64,000 nt of DNA. Origin: an uncultured Lachnospiraceae bacterium (GTDB lineage Bacteria; Bacillota; Clostridia; Lachnospirales; Lachnospiraceae). Both the position numbers and the translations under genes were made by a program. The notes under the pieces were generated by a model that saw only the letters and a program-made list of their open reading frames with translations, made no database searches and had not been told where the DNA came from. Shown here piece by piece: positions 32,750 to 41,412 of this stretch (the first letter of the stretch is position 1; the number at the start of each line of letters is the position of its first letter). The stretch lies in contig CAJTUB010000003.1 of NCBI GenBank assembly GCA_910579465.1, positions 365,958-429,957 on the forward strand, in the 5' to 3' direction.

Positions 32750-34837
32750 ATGAATTCTATCAGAATGAAGGTAACATTTAGTATTATCATCTGTTCTTTG
32801 ATTTCTGCGGTCATCATCAGTGTTATGAGTATGTCCAATTCCAGGGAACTGTCAAATGCGGATGCGGAAAAAGAGCTTAATCTGACCTGTGAAAATGCCG
32901 GCAGTGAAATCAATGCATTAATTTCCCGTATCGAGCAGTCTGTCGATACGCTGAGCGATTTAGCCCTAAGCCGTCTGGATTTTTCAAAGTTCCGGAACAA
33001 CGACGCTTACGTCTCCAGCTATACGGAAAGCCTGATGGATGATTTTGTCAAGTTTGCGGAGCATACGGACGGTGCGATAACTGCCTATATCCGCTATAAT
33101 CCGGAGTTTACCGACCCGACCTCCGGTATTTTCCTGACGCGCTCCGATACTACGAAGGAGTTTGACAGTATTGAGCCTACGGATTTCAGTATTTATGAGA
33201 AGGATGACCTTGCGCATGTGGGCTGGTACTACATTCCGGTGGCAAATAAGGCGCCGCTCTGGATGGACCCTTACCTGAATGAGAATATCAACATCTACAT
33301 GATATCGTATGTCGTTCCGCTTTACATAGATGGTACGTCCGTCGGGATCCTCGGTATGGATATCGATTTCGGACAGCTGACCGCTCTGACGGATTCGGTT
33401 TCTGCGTTTGATACCGGATATTCGTTCCTGACCAGTTCGCAGGGGAATGTGCTGTATCATAAGGAGATTCCTACGGGAACGGAGCTTGCTTCCTATGATA
33501 ACGGCAGTCTTTCTAAGGTAAAGGAGTTCCTCGATTCAGAGAGTAATGCCAATACGACATTGGAGTACCGTTACAGCGGAGAAAAGAAGTACCTGAGCTT
33601 TTCCGTGCTGGATAACGGGATGCGGCTGGCACTTACCGCGCCGTTAAAGGAGATTAATGCGAGCGCGGATAAGCTTTCCATAAAGATTTTCGGCTCCCTG
33701 CTTATCGGGGTCGTGATTTCCGCGGCAATCGGCATTTTAATCAGCAGCAGTATTACGAATCCGATTAAGAAGGTGACGGACGTTATCAAGCAGACGGCAA
33801 AGTTAGACTTCCGTGACATCGCTTCTGCTGATGTGTTGCTGCGCCGCAGGGATGAGACCGGCGACATGGCAAAGGCAGTCGGGGATATGCGTTCGGTTCT
33901 GCGGGAGCTTTTAGCAAATATGCAGCAGACAAAGGAAAGCATGGCGGAGAATATGAAGCAGCTGGACGGCGTTATGAGGGAAAACAATGCGATTTCCGAG
34001 GATAACTCCGCTACCACGCAGGAGCTGGCGGCAGGCATGGAGGAAACCACCTCGAACACGACGGAGATTGTCAGCAATATCGGCGCTATCCAGACGAATG
34101 TATCCGATATCCAGTCCCTTGCCGAGAAAGGACAGCAGGAGTCCGAGCATATTATGGGACGGGCAAGGCAGCTGCGCGATACGACGACAGCCTCCAGCGA
34201 TAAGACAATGGAGATTTATCAGTCCATGAAGGAGAAGACCGAGAATGCAATTGAGCAGTCCAAGGTAGTTTCCCAGATTAACGAGCTGACTGAGAATATC
34301 CGGAGCATTTCGTCACAGACGAATCTGCTTGCCCTGAATGCGAATATCGAGGCAGCGAGAGCCGGAGAGGCAGGAAAGGGCTTTGCGGTTGTTGCAACGG
34401 AAATCGGGGCGCTGGCAAACCAGACCTTTAAGACTGTAGACGGCATCAATGCGATTGTCGGGGACGTGAATGCGGCGGTTGCCAATATGACCGGCTGTAT
34501 CGAGGTTATTATGGAGTTTCTGGAAAAGACCGTCGTTGCCGACTACGATTCCTTTAAGCAGGTCGGCGAAAAGTACGAAGAGGATGCAAATACCTTTGCA
34601 GATTCCATGGTACGGATTCATTCCGAGGTTGCGGAGCTGAACCAGAAGATTGACCGGATTGCGGCAACGATTGAGCAGGTAAGCGATACCATCCTGCAGT
34701 CTACGCAGGGCATTAACCTGATTGCCGAGAAGTCCTGTGATGCGGTGAAGAAGACGTCAGAGGGCTATGAGCATTTGCAGGAGAACGAAAAGAACCTCCA
34801 GCTGTTAGAGAGCCTGATTGAGCGGTTTGAAATTTAG
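32750..34837 (+). CDS. Methyl-accepting chemotaxis protein with dCache sensor
   Basis: 695 residues. Transmembrane helix 1 (about 8-25), an extracellular double-Cache-like domain (about 35-300, with VGWYYIPV, YMISYVVPLY and GILGMDIDF), helix 2 (about 311-333), HAMP (NPIKKVTDVIKQTAKLDF) and a signalling domain whose hairpin tip is ISSQTNLLALNANIEAARAGEAGKGFAVVATE. There is no C-terminal pentapeptide for CheR. The Cache pocket suggests a small carboxylate or amino-acid ligand. No other chemotaxis genes are nearby, so it would feed a chemosensory array encoded elsewhere. Confidence 0.93.
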   Translation: MNSIRMKVTFSIIICSLISAVIISVMSMSNSRELSNADAEKELNLTCENAGSEINALISRIEQSVDTLSDLALSRLDFSKFRNNDAYVSSYTESLMDDFVKFAEHTDGAITAYIRYNPEFTDPTSGIFLTRSDTTKEFDSIEPTDFSIYEKDDLAHVGWYYIPVANKAPLWMDPYLNENINIYMISYVVPLYIDGTSVGILGMDIDFGQLTALTDSVSAFDTGYSFLTSSQGNVLYHKEIPTGTELASYDNGSLSKVKEFLDSESNANTTLEYRYSGEKKYLSFSVLDNGMRLALTAPLKEINASADKLSIKIFGSLLIGVVISAAIGILISSSITNPIKKVTDVIKQTAKLDFRDIASADVLLRRRDETGDMAKAVGDMRSVLRELLANMQQTKESMAENMKQLDGVMRENNAISEDNSATTQELAAGMEETTSNTTEIVSNIGAIQTNVSDIQSLAEKGQQESEHIMGRARQLRDTTTASSDKTMEIYQSMKEKTENAIEQSKVVSQINELTENIRSISSQTNLLALNANIEAARAGEAGKGFAVVATEIGALANQTFKTVDGINAIVGDVNAAVANMTGCIEVIMEFLEKTVVADYDSFKQVGEKYEEDANTFADSMVRIHSEVAELNQKIDRIAATIEQVSDTILQSTQGINLIAEKSCDAVKKTSEGYEHLQENEKNLQLLESLIERFEI

Positions 34838-34914
34838 AGTTTCAGCTGGCTGGATAAGAGAGACTCTTTGACAGGAGTCCGGGTAAAATAAGTTTGATTT
34901 TAAATTAAAGCTTA

Positions 34915-34947
34915 AAAAGGGGTCGCGCATGAAGCGCGGCCCCTTTT
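34915..34947 (+). terminator. Intrinsic terminator after the chemoreceptor
   Basis: AAAAGGGGTCGCGC pairs with GCGCGGCCCCTTTT (one wobble) around a 5-nt loop. The A and T tracts on both sides make it suitable for either strand, serving the convergent small gene too. Confidence 0.85.
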
Positions 34948-34977
34948 CAGGTATAGGATAAAGGTATGGAAGAAAGA

Positions 34978-35268
34978 TTATTCTTCTGTGGATGCATCTT
35001 CCTCGGAATCAAACTCCGGTACATAATCATCCTCGGTGAAATCCTCGAACTCGTCCTCTAATTCACCATCTTCAATGTAAACCGGATTGAGATAACGATA
35101 GACTGCATAAGCGATTGCAGCAATCGCAGCAATTGCGCCGATAATAGCAAATACATAGAGTGCGGTATTCTTCTTTTCCGGCTCATCCTTCTTTAAATGA
35201 AGCAGCTCCGCAAGCTTTGCATTACTCGAAACCAATTCTTCTAACTTCTTCTTCGTGCAGCAATTCAT
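34978..35268 (-). CDS. Small single-pass membrane protein with acidic tail
   Basis: 96 residues from the ATG at 35268 after AAGGAAGG; the longer upstream frame has no ribosome site. N-terminal CC-containing basic-helical segment, one Ala/Ile-rich transmembrane helix (about 45-64), then a tail in which roughly half of the residues are Asp or Glu. It resembles DUF4366-like small Lachnospiraceae proteins, but the match is by pattern only. It is preceded by a good promoter and is convergent with the chemoreceptor. Confidence 0.65.
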   Translation of the reverse strand: MNCCTKKKLEELVSSNAKLAELLHLKKDEPEKKNTALYVFAIIGAIAAIAAIAYAVYRYLNPVYIEDGELEDEFEDFTEDDYVPEFDSEEDASTEE

Positions 35269-35323
35269 AATGGATACCTTCCTTTCTAAAATACAGCAGT
35301 AGATAACGTCTGATTTTATATTA

Positions 35324-35352
35324 TTTATATAGAGTATACCATAGGTTTTCAA
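35324..35352 (-). promoter_or_regulatory. Promoter of the small membrane protein gene
   Basis: Minus strand TTGAAA (35347-35352), 17-bp spacer, TATAAA (35324-35329). Confidence 0.7.
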
Positions 35353-35378
35353 AAATTACTAGAAAATTTTTCTAAAAT

Positions 35379-37682
35379 TCAGCACTTTTTCAGGTTAGCA
35401 AAGGAAGCCAGAAGCTTCTTTACACCGTAGCCTTCAAACAGGACCGTGACCTCGTAGTCCCTACCGCCGTTTACGATATTGGTAACTGTCCCGGTGCCGA
35501 ATTTGATGTGATGCACCTTATCGCCTACGGCATAATCGAGGGAAGCAAGAGGCCCTGTGCCAAAGTTCCTGGCAGCAGGAACGGGAGTTGCGGCATATGG
35601 TGCGGAAGGAGTGCGGGAGGCGCTTTTGCGCGGAAGCGGGATACTGGCGCCGGAAATGCTCCGTACCGGGCTTCCGGAGAAGGCACTGCTGTTCCGGAAG
35701 GTGGCGGCGTTTCCTGCCTGCTCCATTTTCAAGAGATAGCGCGGTACCTCCTTGATGAAGCGGGAGACCGGGTTATACTGGGTTTCCCCGCGTGCCATCC
35801 GCGCAGAGGCGGCGCTGAAATGAAGCTCCTTCATGGCGCGGGTAATACCTACATAGCAGAGCCTGCGTTCTTCCTCGATTTCTTCCTCCGGATTGTCCGC
35901 ATTAATGGAGGAGTAGCCCGGAAAAAGACCGTCCTCCATGCCGCACAGGTAGACGTATGGGAACTCCAGCCCCTTTGCGGCATGGAGCGTCATTAAAACA
36001 ACGACGTCGGTGGAAGCGTCTAAAGTGTCGATATCGGCAACGAGAGCTACCTCTTCCAAAAAGCCGCTTAAGGAAGGCTCATCCGTACCCTGCTCATAGA
36101 GGACTGCTTTGCTGATCAGCTCGTCTACATTCGCAAGCCGTTCTGCCGCTTCGACTTCGTCTGCAGCGGTAGTTTTGATTTCCTCGGTAAGCCCTGAGCC
36201 CTCCATGATTTCTTCAATCAGGTCCTTTAAGGTGTAGGCGGGGGAAAGCGGTTTGCTCCGGAGCGCTTCGATAAAAGCGACAAAGGAGGTAAGCTTTCCA
36301 CAGGCACGGGAAACCGAAGGGATAAATTCCGCGCGGCAGAGCGCCTCGTAAAAGGTCAGGTCATGCTCCTCGGCGTATTCCTCCACGCGGTCCACGGTAG
36401 TCAGCCCGATGCCGCGCCTTGGGACGTTGATGATACGCTTTACGGCAAGATTGTCAAGGGCGTTGTCAATGGTCTTTAGGTAGGCAAGAAGGTCCTTGAT
36501 TTCCTTGCGCTGGTAGAAATTGATGCTGCCGATAATCCGGTAGGGGAGGTTCCTTGCAATGAGCTTTTCTTCAAATACGCGGGACTGTGCGTTGGTACGG
36601 TATAAAATGGCAAAGTCCTTAAACTCAGCGCCCTGTTCGTCTACATGCTCCCGGATACTCTCCGCAACGCCCTCTGCCTCGGCGTAGTCGGTCGGGTACT
36701 GGACGAAGGAGACCGGAACCCCCTCTTCGTTTTCCGTCCAGAGCGACTTGTCCTTCCTGCCAAGGTTATGGCGGATGACTTCGTTTGCCGCAGTCAGGAT
36801 GTTGGAGGTAGAGCGGTAGTTCTGCTCTAAGCGGATGACATGCGCGTCCGGGTATACCTTTTCAAAGTTCAGGATATTCTGTATATTGGCGCCGCGGAAT
36901 TTATAAATGGACTGGTCGTCGTCGCCGACCACGCACAGATTCCTGTCGATGCTGCCGTCTTCGTTTGTGTGGGAGGCAAGCAGTGAAATCAGGCGGAACT
37001 GCGCCGTATTGGTATCCTGATACTCGTCGACCATAATATAGCGGAAGCGCCGCCGGTAGTAGTCCAGTACCTCCGGACTGGTCTGGAACAGCTCCACGGT
37101 TTTGAAAATCAGGTCGTCAAAGTCAAGGGCATTGCTCGCCTTTAAGCGCTTCTGGTACTCGGTATAGACCCTGGAAAAATTGCGCTTGGAAAAGTCAGCA
37201 CTTGCCTTCACGGCGTATTCCTCCGGGGAAATCAGCTCGTCCTTGGCGGAGGAAATCGCAGAAAGAAAGGCGCGCTCCTTTACCTGCTTCGTATCGATGT
37301 TTAACGCCTTGCAGATGTCGCGGACCAAGGTCTTCTGGTCGTCCGTGTCATAGATGGTAAAGTTCCTGCCATAGCCGAGAGCTTCAATAAACCGGCGCAG
37401 GATACGGACACAGGTGGAGTGAAAGGTACTGACCCAGATATTTTCCGCGCCGTAGCTTACAATTTTGTCTACACGCTCCCGCATCTCCTTTGCCGCCTTA
37501 TTCGTAAAGGTAATGGCAAGAATCTGAAAAGGGCTGACGCTGCGTTCCTCAATCAGATAGGCAATGCGGTGGGTCAGGACCCTGGTTTTTCCGGAGCCTG
37601 CCCCGGCAAGAATCAGAAGCGGTCCGCGGTCAAAAAAAACAGCCTCCCGCTGCATCGGATTTAATGTATCGTAAATACTCAT
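35379..37682 (-). CDS. pcrA: ATP-dependent DNA helicase PcrA/UvrD
   Basis: 767 residues, the usual PcrA length. Motifs in order: Walker A AGAGSGKTRVLTHR, Ia ITFTNKAAKEM, II VDEYQDTN, III GDDDQSIYKFRGA, IV LEQNYRST, V VVVLMTLHAAKGLEFPYV and VI EEERRLCYVGITRA. The C-terminal 40 residues (LASLDYAVGDKVHHIKFGTGTVTNI) are the Tudor-like RNA-polymerase-binding module of PcrA. It unwinds 3'-5' in repair and replication and removes stalled polymerase. Monocistronic. Confidence 0.96.
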   Translation of the reverse strand: MSIYDTLNPMQREAVFFDRGPLLILAGAGSGKTRVLTHRIAYLIEERSVSPFQILAITFTNKAAKEMRERVDKIVSYGAENIWVSTFHSTCVRILRRFIEALGYGRNFTIYDTDDQKTLVRDICKALNIDTKQVKERAFLSAISSAKDELISPEEYAVKASADFSKRNFSRVYTEYQKRLKASNALDFDDLIFKTVELFQTSPEVLDYYRRRFRYIMVDEYQDTNTAQFRLISLLASHTNEDGSIDRNLCVVGDDDQSIYKFRGANIQNILNFEKVYPDAHVIRLEQNYRSTSNILTAANEVIRHNLGRKDKSLWTENEEGVPVSFVQYPTDYAEAEGVAESIREHVDEQGAEFKDFAILYRTNAQSRVFEEKLIARNLPYRIIGSINFYQRKEIKDLLAYLKTIDNALDNLAVKRIINVPRRGIGLTTVDRVEEYAEEHDLTFYEALCRAEFIPSVSRACGKLTSFVAFIEALRSKPLSPAYTLKDLIEEIMEGSGLTEEIKTTAADEVEAAERLANVDELISKAVLYEQGTDEPSLSGFLEEVALVADIDTLDASTDVVVLMTLHAAKGLEFPYVYLCGMEDGLFPGYSSINADNPEEEIEEERRLCYVGITRAMKELHFSAASARMARGETQYNPVSRFIKEVPRYLLKMEQAGNAATFRNSSAFSGSPVRSISGASIPLPRKSASRTPSAPYAATPVPAARNFGTGPLASLDYAVGDKVHHIKFGTGTVTNIVNGGRDYEVTVLFEGYGVKKLLASFANLKKC

Positions 37683-37718
37683 AACAGCCTCTTTCCTATG
37701 TTCTATACAGTTTTAGTT

Positions 37719-38330
37719 TTATATGGCAGTCACGTCTGACAACCGCGAATCTGTTGTCTGGTACGCATTAAAAGCCTTCTCCCACGCCTTATGATGATAC
37801 CTTTTCATAAAATCCGCCTGGACAGTATCGTTTTGGTAAAAGTTGTTTTTCAGAATGGCTTTTGCTATCATGTCAGTCAGCTCGTCCTGCCGTTTTCCGG
37901 ACTGTTCCTTGTAACGAAGTATTCTGAAAAGTCCTGATTTTTCATGCTTTAGCAGCTCTTCATATACATCTGCGATAAAAACGGCATGGTCCACCGATAC
38001 GCTTCCTTCATTGTAAAACATGCTTTCCCGGTCGTCTACGGGTTGAAAATTAATACGATTCTGAATATAGTACAGATATCCGGAAACATTTTTGTAAAAT
38101 AGCTCTAGCTGGTCAGGAAACTGTTCCTCATAGTTAGCGATGCCGTCTTTCATCCAGCCGGTCACGTATTTTCTGTCGTAACCTGTGCGCTTTTCGTCCC
38201 AGATATAAATCAGCGCATAAGGGATATTCCCGGTCAGGTAAACTACTCTTTTATCGGAGTTATGTAACGGGGAATGTGGTTCTAAGGTTGTGATACCGGC
38301 AACGCTTGAGCCGTGGTACAGATAATCCAT
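37719..38330 (-). CDS. Uncharacterised protein with HGS motif, possibly ADP-ribosyltransferase-like
   Basis: 203 residues from the ATG at 38330 after AGGAGGT; the longer frame lacks a ribosome site. The start MDYLYHGSSVAGI, the strand KRVVYLTGNIPYALIYIW and the later DVYEELLKHE could correspond to the His, Tyr and Glu of an ADP-ribosyltransferase-like fold, but the likeness is weak and I did not recognise a family. Cytosolic. It has its own promoter and abuts the repeat element at 38435. Confidence 0.5.
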   Translation of the reverse strand: MDYLYHGSSVAGITTLEPHSPLHNSDKRVVYLTGNIPYALIYIWDEKRTGYDRKYVTGWMKDGIANYEEQFPDQLELFYKNVSGYLYYIQNRINFQPVDDRESMFYNEGSVSVDHAVFIADVYEELLKHEKSGLFRILRYKEQSGKRQDELTDMIAKAILKNNFYQNDTVQADFMKRYHHKAWEKAFNAYQTTDSRLSDVTAI

Positions 38331-38391
38331 AATGAACACCTCCTGAAGCGAAAGCTCCGTATATTCGGTAATTATGTGGCTTTGCGTGGAT

Positions 38392-38420
38392 ATTATAGCA
38401 TACGGCAGGGAATTTTTCAA
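38392..38420 (-). promoter_or_regulatory. Promoter for the HGS-motif gene
   Basis: Minus strand TTGAAA (38415-38420), 17-bp spacer, TATAAT (38392-38397). It starts 15 bp outside the left end of the repeat element. Confidence 0.75.
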
Positions 38421-38434
38421 TGCGGAACAAAAAA

Positions 38435-38682
38435 CTTGAGCTTCCGCATTTTGCATATGTCCCTGTGTACCGTATTACCACCGGGACTTCTGAAATTGTT
38501 AAGGAAGCGCTGATTGAATCATCACTTCCTCAGAGCCTCCGGCGGATGCGCACGGATTTGCAGGGGTGAATGTTGCTTCGCAACGCAAATCCGGTGCGGG
38601 GCTGTCGCATGTAGCGTAGCCCCGGCTTACAAGCGGGGGCTGCACTTCGTGCGACAGCCCCTAAAAAATGCGGAAATTCAAG
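38435..38682 (+). mobile_element. MITE-like element, copy 1 (248 bp)
   Basis: The left end CTTGAGCTTCCGCATTTTGC (38435-38454) is inverted at the right end AAAAAATGCGGAAATTCAAG (38663-38682). Inside lie the 100-bp module shared with 31271-31370 and a perfect 12-bp inverted pair (38599-38610 and 38650-38661) enclosing further hairpins. There is no coding capacity, so movement would need a transposase in trans. Flanking A-rich tracts may hide a target duplication. Promoters point outward on both sides. Confidence 0.75.
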
Positions 38683-38689
38683 AAAATAC

Positions 38690-38718
38690 TTGCAACGTGG
38701 TTTCGGATACTATATAAT
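38690..38718 (+). promoter_or_regulatory. Promoter of the DUF1836 gene, adjacent to the element
   Basis: TTGCAA (38690-38695), 17-bp spacer, TATAAT (38713-38718), with the -35 seven bases after the element's right end. Confidence 0.75.
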
Positions 38719-38799
38719 ATAATATTATATATAATGTAAAGCCGGAACATGGGGTAGCATAAAGAGAAGTTTAGCAGAGAAAGGAAAGGGGGAGTTCTT

Positions 38800-39486
38800 G
38801 TGGCATGGGAAGACAGTGAGGAGCTGCGCGAATTGCTTGACCGGTTGAAGGCGATTTCCTATATAAAGCCGGATGAGCTGCCGAATATTGATTTATATAT
38901 GGACCAGGTGACGACCTTCATGGACTTTCATCTGGAGTCCTCGAAGCGTTACAGCGAGGATAAGCTTCTGACAAAGACAATGATAAATAACTATACGAAG
39001 AACGAGCTTCTTCCGCCGCCGAATAAAAAGAAGTATTCAAAGGACCACATGTATCTTTTGATTTTAATTTATTATCTGAAGGGCGTGCTGTCCATTACGG
39101 ATATCCAGTCGGTCCTAAAGCCCTTTAACGCGGCCTTTTTCGGCGGTGCGGGAGCGGTGCCGTTTGAGAGGGTATACGAGGAAATCTTTGCGGTCCAGAA
39201 GTCCCAGTCGGACGCGGCAGCCAAGGATGTGGCAAGGAAGTGGAAGGCGGTACAGGGGACCTATACCGATGTGGCGGACAAGGAGCAGCAGGAGTTTTTA
39301 CGGAAGCTGTCCATGATTTGTCTGCTGAGCTTTGACGTTTATATGAAAAAGCAGCTGATTGAGCAGATGATTGATAAGGAGTTTGCCCCGCATGAGGAGC
39401 ATTCCGCAGAAAAGGAAGAAAAGGCGGAGAAGGCAAAAAAGAAGGAAGAGAAGGACGAGAAAAAAGCAGAGGGAAAGAAGAAATAG
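38800..39486 (+). CDS. DUF1836 domain protein
   Basis: 228 residues, GTG after AAAGGGGGA. The first 150 residues match the DUF1836 pattern: MTKTMINNYTKNELLPPPNKKKYSKDH-like core, which looks like a MerR-type or other small DNA-binding helix bundle, followed by LLILIYYLKGVLSITDIQ. The last 35 residues are nearly all Lys and Glu. Probably a transcription factor of unknown target. Monocistronic between promoter and terminator. Confidence 0.8.
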   Translation: MAWEDSEELRELLDRLKAISYIKPDELPNIDLYMDQVTTFMDFHLESSKRYSEDKLLTKTMINNYTKNELLPPPNKKKYSKDHMYLLILIYYLKGVLSITDIQSVLKPFNAAFFGGAGAVPFERVYEEIFAVQKSQSDAAAKDVARKWKAVQGTYTDVADKEQQEFLRKLSMICLLSFDVYMKKQLIEQMIDKEFAPHEEHSAEKEEKAEKAKKKEEKDEKKAEGKKK

Positions 39487-39516
39487 TAAATCAGGGAAGC
39501 GCTGTTTATAAAAGCA

Positions 39517-39557
39517 AAACAAAGGGAACTGCCGCAGGGGGTGCAGTTCCCTTTTGT
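39517..39557 (+). terminator. Intrinsic terminator after the DUF1836 gene
   Basis: AAAGGGAACTGC pairs with GCAGTTCCCTTT around a short loop, flanked by A and T tracts. Confidence 0.85.
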
Positions 39558-39636
39558 TGCGCGCCGCAGTCGCCCGGCAGATTGCGGAAGCGCAATGCTT
39601 GTATTTTCCATTAAAAAACGTCAACGACTCTTAATA

Positions 39637-39652
39637 ATTAACGGGAATTAAC
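39637..39652 (+). promoter_or_regulatory. ATTAAC direct repeat upstream of blaI-like gene
   Basis: ATTAAC occurs at 39637-39642 and 39647-39652, ten bases apart on the same face of the helix, about 45 bp before the regulator's start. It could be an operator, but the usual BlaI dyad TACA-TGTA is not seen. Confidence 0.3.
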
Positions 39653-39695
39653 CGATAAATAGATTGACAGTAAAAAACGAAAGGAAGGAACCGGT

Positions 39696-40121
39696 ATGGC
39701 AAAGGAAGAGATTACGCCGAGCGAGTGGCAGATTATGGAGGTTCTGTGGGCGTGCAGCGAGCCGCTGACCTCCTCCGAGGTTTATAAAAGGATGCAGGGG
39801 AATGTGGATATGTCGCAGCGGATGGTGCGGGTGCTGATGAACCGCCTGAGCCAGAAGGATATTTTAGGCTATACGGTGGATGAGCACGATTCGCGTGTTT
39901 ATCACTATTATGTGCGGAGGTCGAGGGAGGAATGCGTGAAGGAGAAAAGCAGGAGGTTCGTGGACAGCTATTTTTCCGGCAGCGGGACGAACGCGATGGC
40001 GGCGCTTTTACAGAGCTTTGCCCTGACGGACGAACAGATTAAGGAGCTGGAGGAGATTCTGAAAAACAGCAGGGGGCGGGGGGTGGAAGCCCCGGATAAA
40101 GAGGAGGAGACGAATGTCTGA
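39696..40121 (+). CDS. BlaI/MecI-family repressor
   Basis: 141 residues, ATG after AAGGAAGG. Winged-helix hallmarks: ITPSEWQIMEVLW, LTSSEVYKRM, MVRVLMNRLSQKDIL and YHYYVRRS. The C-terminal dimerisation part has the LLQSFALTDEQIKELEEIL helix. In this family the partner membrane protease cleaves the repressor when a signal is sensed. It overlaps that partner gene by eight bases. Confidence 0.92.
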   Translation: MAKEEITPSEWQIMEVLWACSEPLTSSEVYKRMQGNVDMSQRMVRVLMNRLSQKDILGYTVDEHDSRVYHYYVRRSREECVKEKSRRFVDSYFSGSGTNAMAALLQSFALTDEQIKELEEILKNSRGRGVEAPDKEEETNV

Positions 40122-41358
40122 CGCGACACGGATTGGCAGCCTTTTGGATTTCTGTGCGGTATATTATACGACCCAGCTTGTGCGGTGCGCGCTCTTTTCG
40201 TTTGTACTGACCGGGCTTGTGCTGCTGCTCCGGAGGACGGTTTTCCGGAAACGGACTTTTTTCAGGGGGATGCTGTGGTCGTCCTTTTTGTTACTTCCCT
40301 TTCTTGGAAGGCTGAAGTTGTTTTATGAAAATGAAGCTGTCTTAAACGCGACGTGGCGGCTGACAGCAATAACCATGTCATGGCTCTGGGTGGACCGCCT
40401 TTATATGGCAGGCATTCTGGCGGCGGCTGTCGGTATCTTCGGAAAACGTCTGCGGCTCTGGAGGGCGGTTGCAGGGATGGAGCAGGTTTCCCTGGATAAC
40501 GTCCGCATCAGGGTTACGGACATGAAGGTCACGCCGTTTACAGCCGGGCTGCTGAGACCGAGGATTGTCATTCCCAAAGTAATGTTAGAGAGCTATGGCA
40601 GGGAGGAGGTAGGAGCGGTCATACAGCATGAGCGGACGCATATCCGGTTAGGGCATGTATGGTTCGGGCTTGTATGGGACATCCTGCGGTGTCTTTTGTG
40701 GGTGAACCCGTTCCTGACCGTGTTCCAGAAGCAGTTCCGGGCGGATATGGAGGATGTCTGCGACAGGGTGTGTATACAAAGCAGCGGCGGGACGGCGCAG
40801 GAATACGGGCTGGTTTTATTAAAAACCCTGAAGCTGCTGCGTTATGAAGCGGAGGGGACGCCGTCTGCCGTTACCTTTGCAGGGGAACGGGAATTTGCAG
40901 ACATGAAAAGGCGGATGAAGGAAATTGCCGGTTTCCGTCCCTACCGGAAGGGGAGGTGCGCAGGCATGGCAGCCGCAGCAGCTCTGGTGATTGCGGCGCT
41001 GCTATTTGCAGTACATACCCAGTCTTATGCCCGGTGCAATGAAAGCAGGGAGATTATGGTCGGAACCTATGACGGGGAGCCGGAAATTGTTTCGTATGAT
41101 ACTGCAGGGCTGAGCCGGATGATTTCATATGATGACAGCTATGTTTATGTTGAGCGGGAGGCCTTTGAGGATTTTTTGGAGGAAAACAATGCGGACGGGG
41201 AGGTATGGATTGTTTTCGGCGGGTTTTATAAGCTTCCGGGTCTGGCGGGCATGGCAGAGGCCTGCATTTATGAAAGCGGTTCCGGGGACGGGATTGTGCG
41301 GATTCCCTATGAAAGTGTTATGGATAACTGTTATATGAAGCTGCTTAAATTGCTATAG
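40114..41358 (+). CDS. M56-family membrane metallopeptidase, BlaR1-like without sensor domain
   Basis: 414 residues. Four hydrophobic segments (about 22-40, 52-68, 95-112 and 286-304), the zinc motif HERTH (172-176) and the downstream EDVCDR. In place of the penicillin-binding sensor of BlaR1/MecR1 there is only a short extracellular tail of about 110 residues with no SxxK or KTG motif. It is therefore likely to respond to some signal other than beta-lactam. It pairs with the repressor just upstream. No beta-lactamase gene is adjacent. Confidence 0.88.
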   Translation: MSDATRIGSLLDFCAVYYTTQLVRCALFSFVLTGLVLLLRRTVFRKRTFFRGMLWSSFLLLPFLGRLKLFYENEAVLNATWRLTAITMSWLWVDRLYMAGILAAAVGIFGKRLRLWRAVAGMEQVSLDNVRIRVTDMKVTPFTAGLLRPRIVIPKVMLESYGREEVGAVIQHERTHIRLGHVWFGLVWDILRCLLWVNPFLTVFQKQFRADMEDVCDRVCIQSSGGTAQEYGLVLLKTLKLLRYEAEGTPSAVTFAGEREFADMKRRMKEIAGFRPYRKGRCAGMAAAAALVIAALLFAVHTQSYARCNESREIMVGTYDGEPEIVSYDTAGLSRMISYDDSYVYVEREAFEDFLEENNADGEVWIVFGGFYKLPGLAGMAEACIYESGSGDGIVRIPYESVMDNCYMKLLKLL

Positions 41359-41412
41359 GCACAGTATGGAAATGAAAAGGAGTTCAGTTAATTTATCAAG
41401 GAGGAAAAAATT

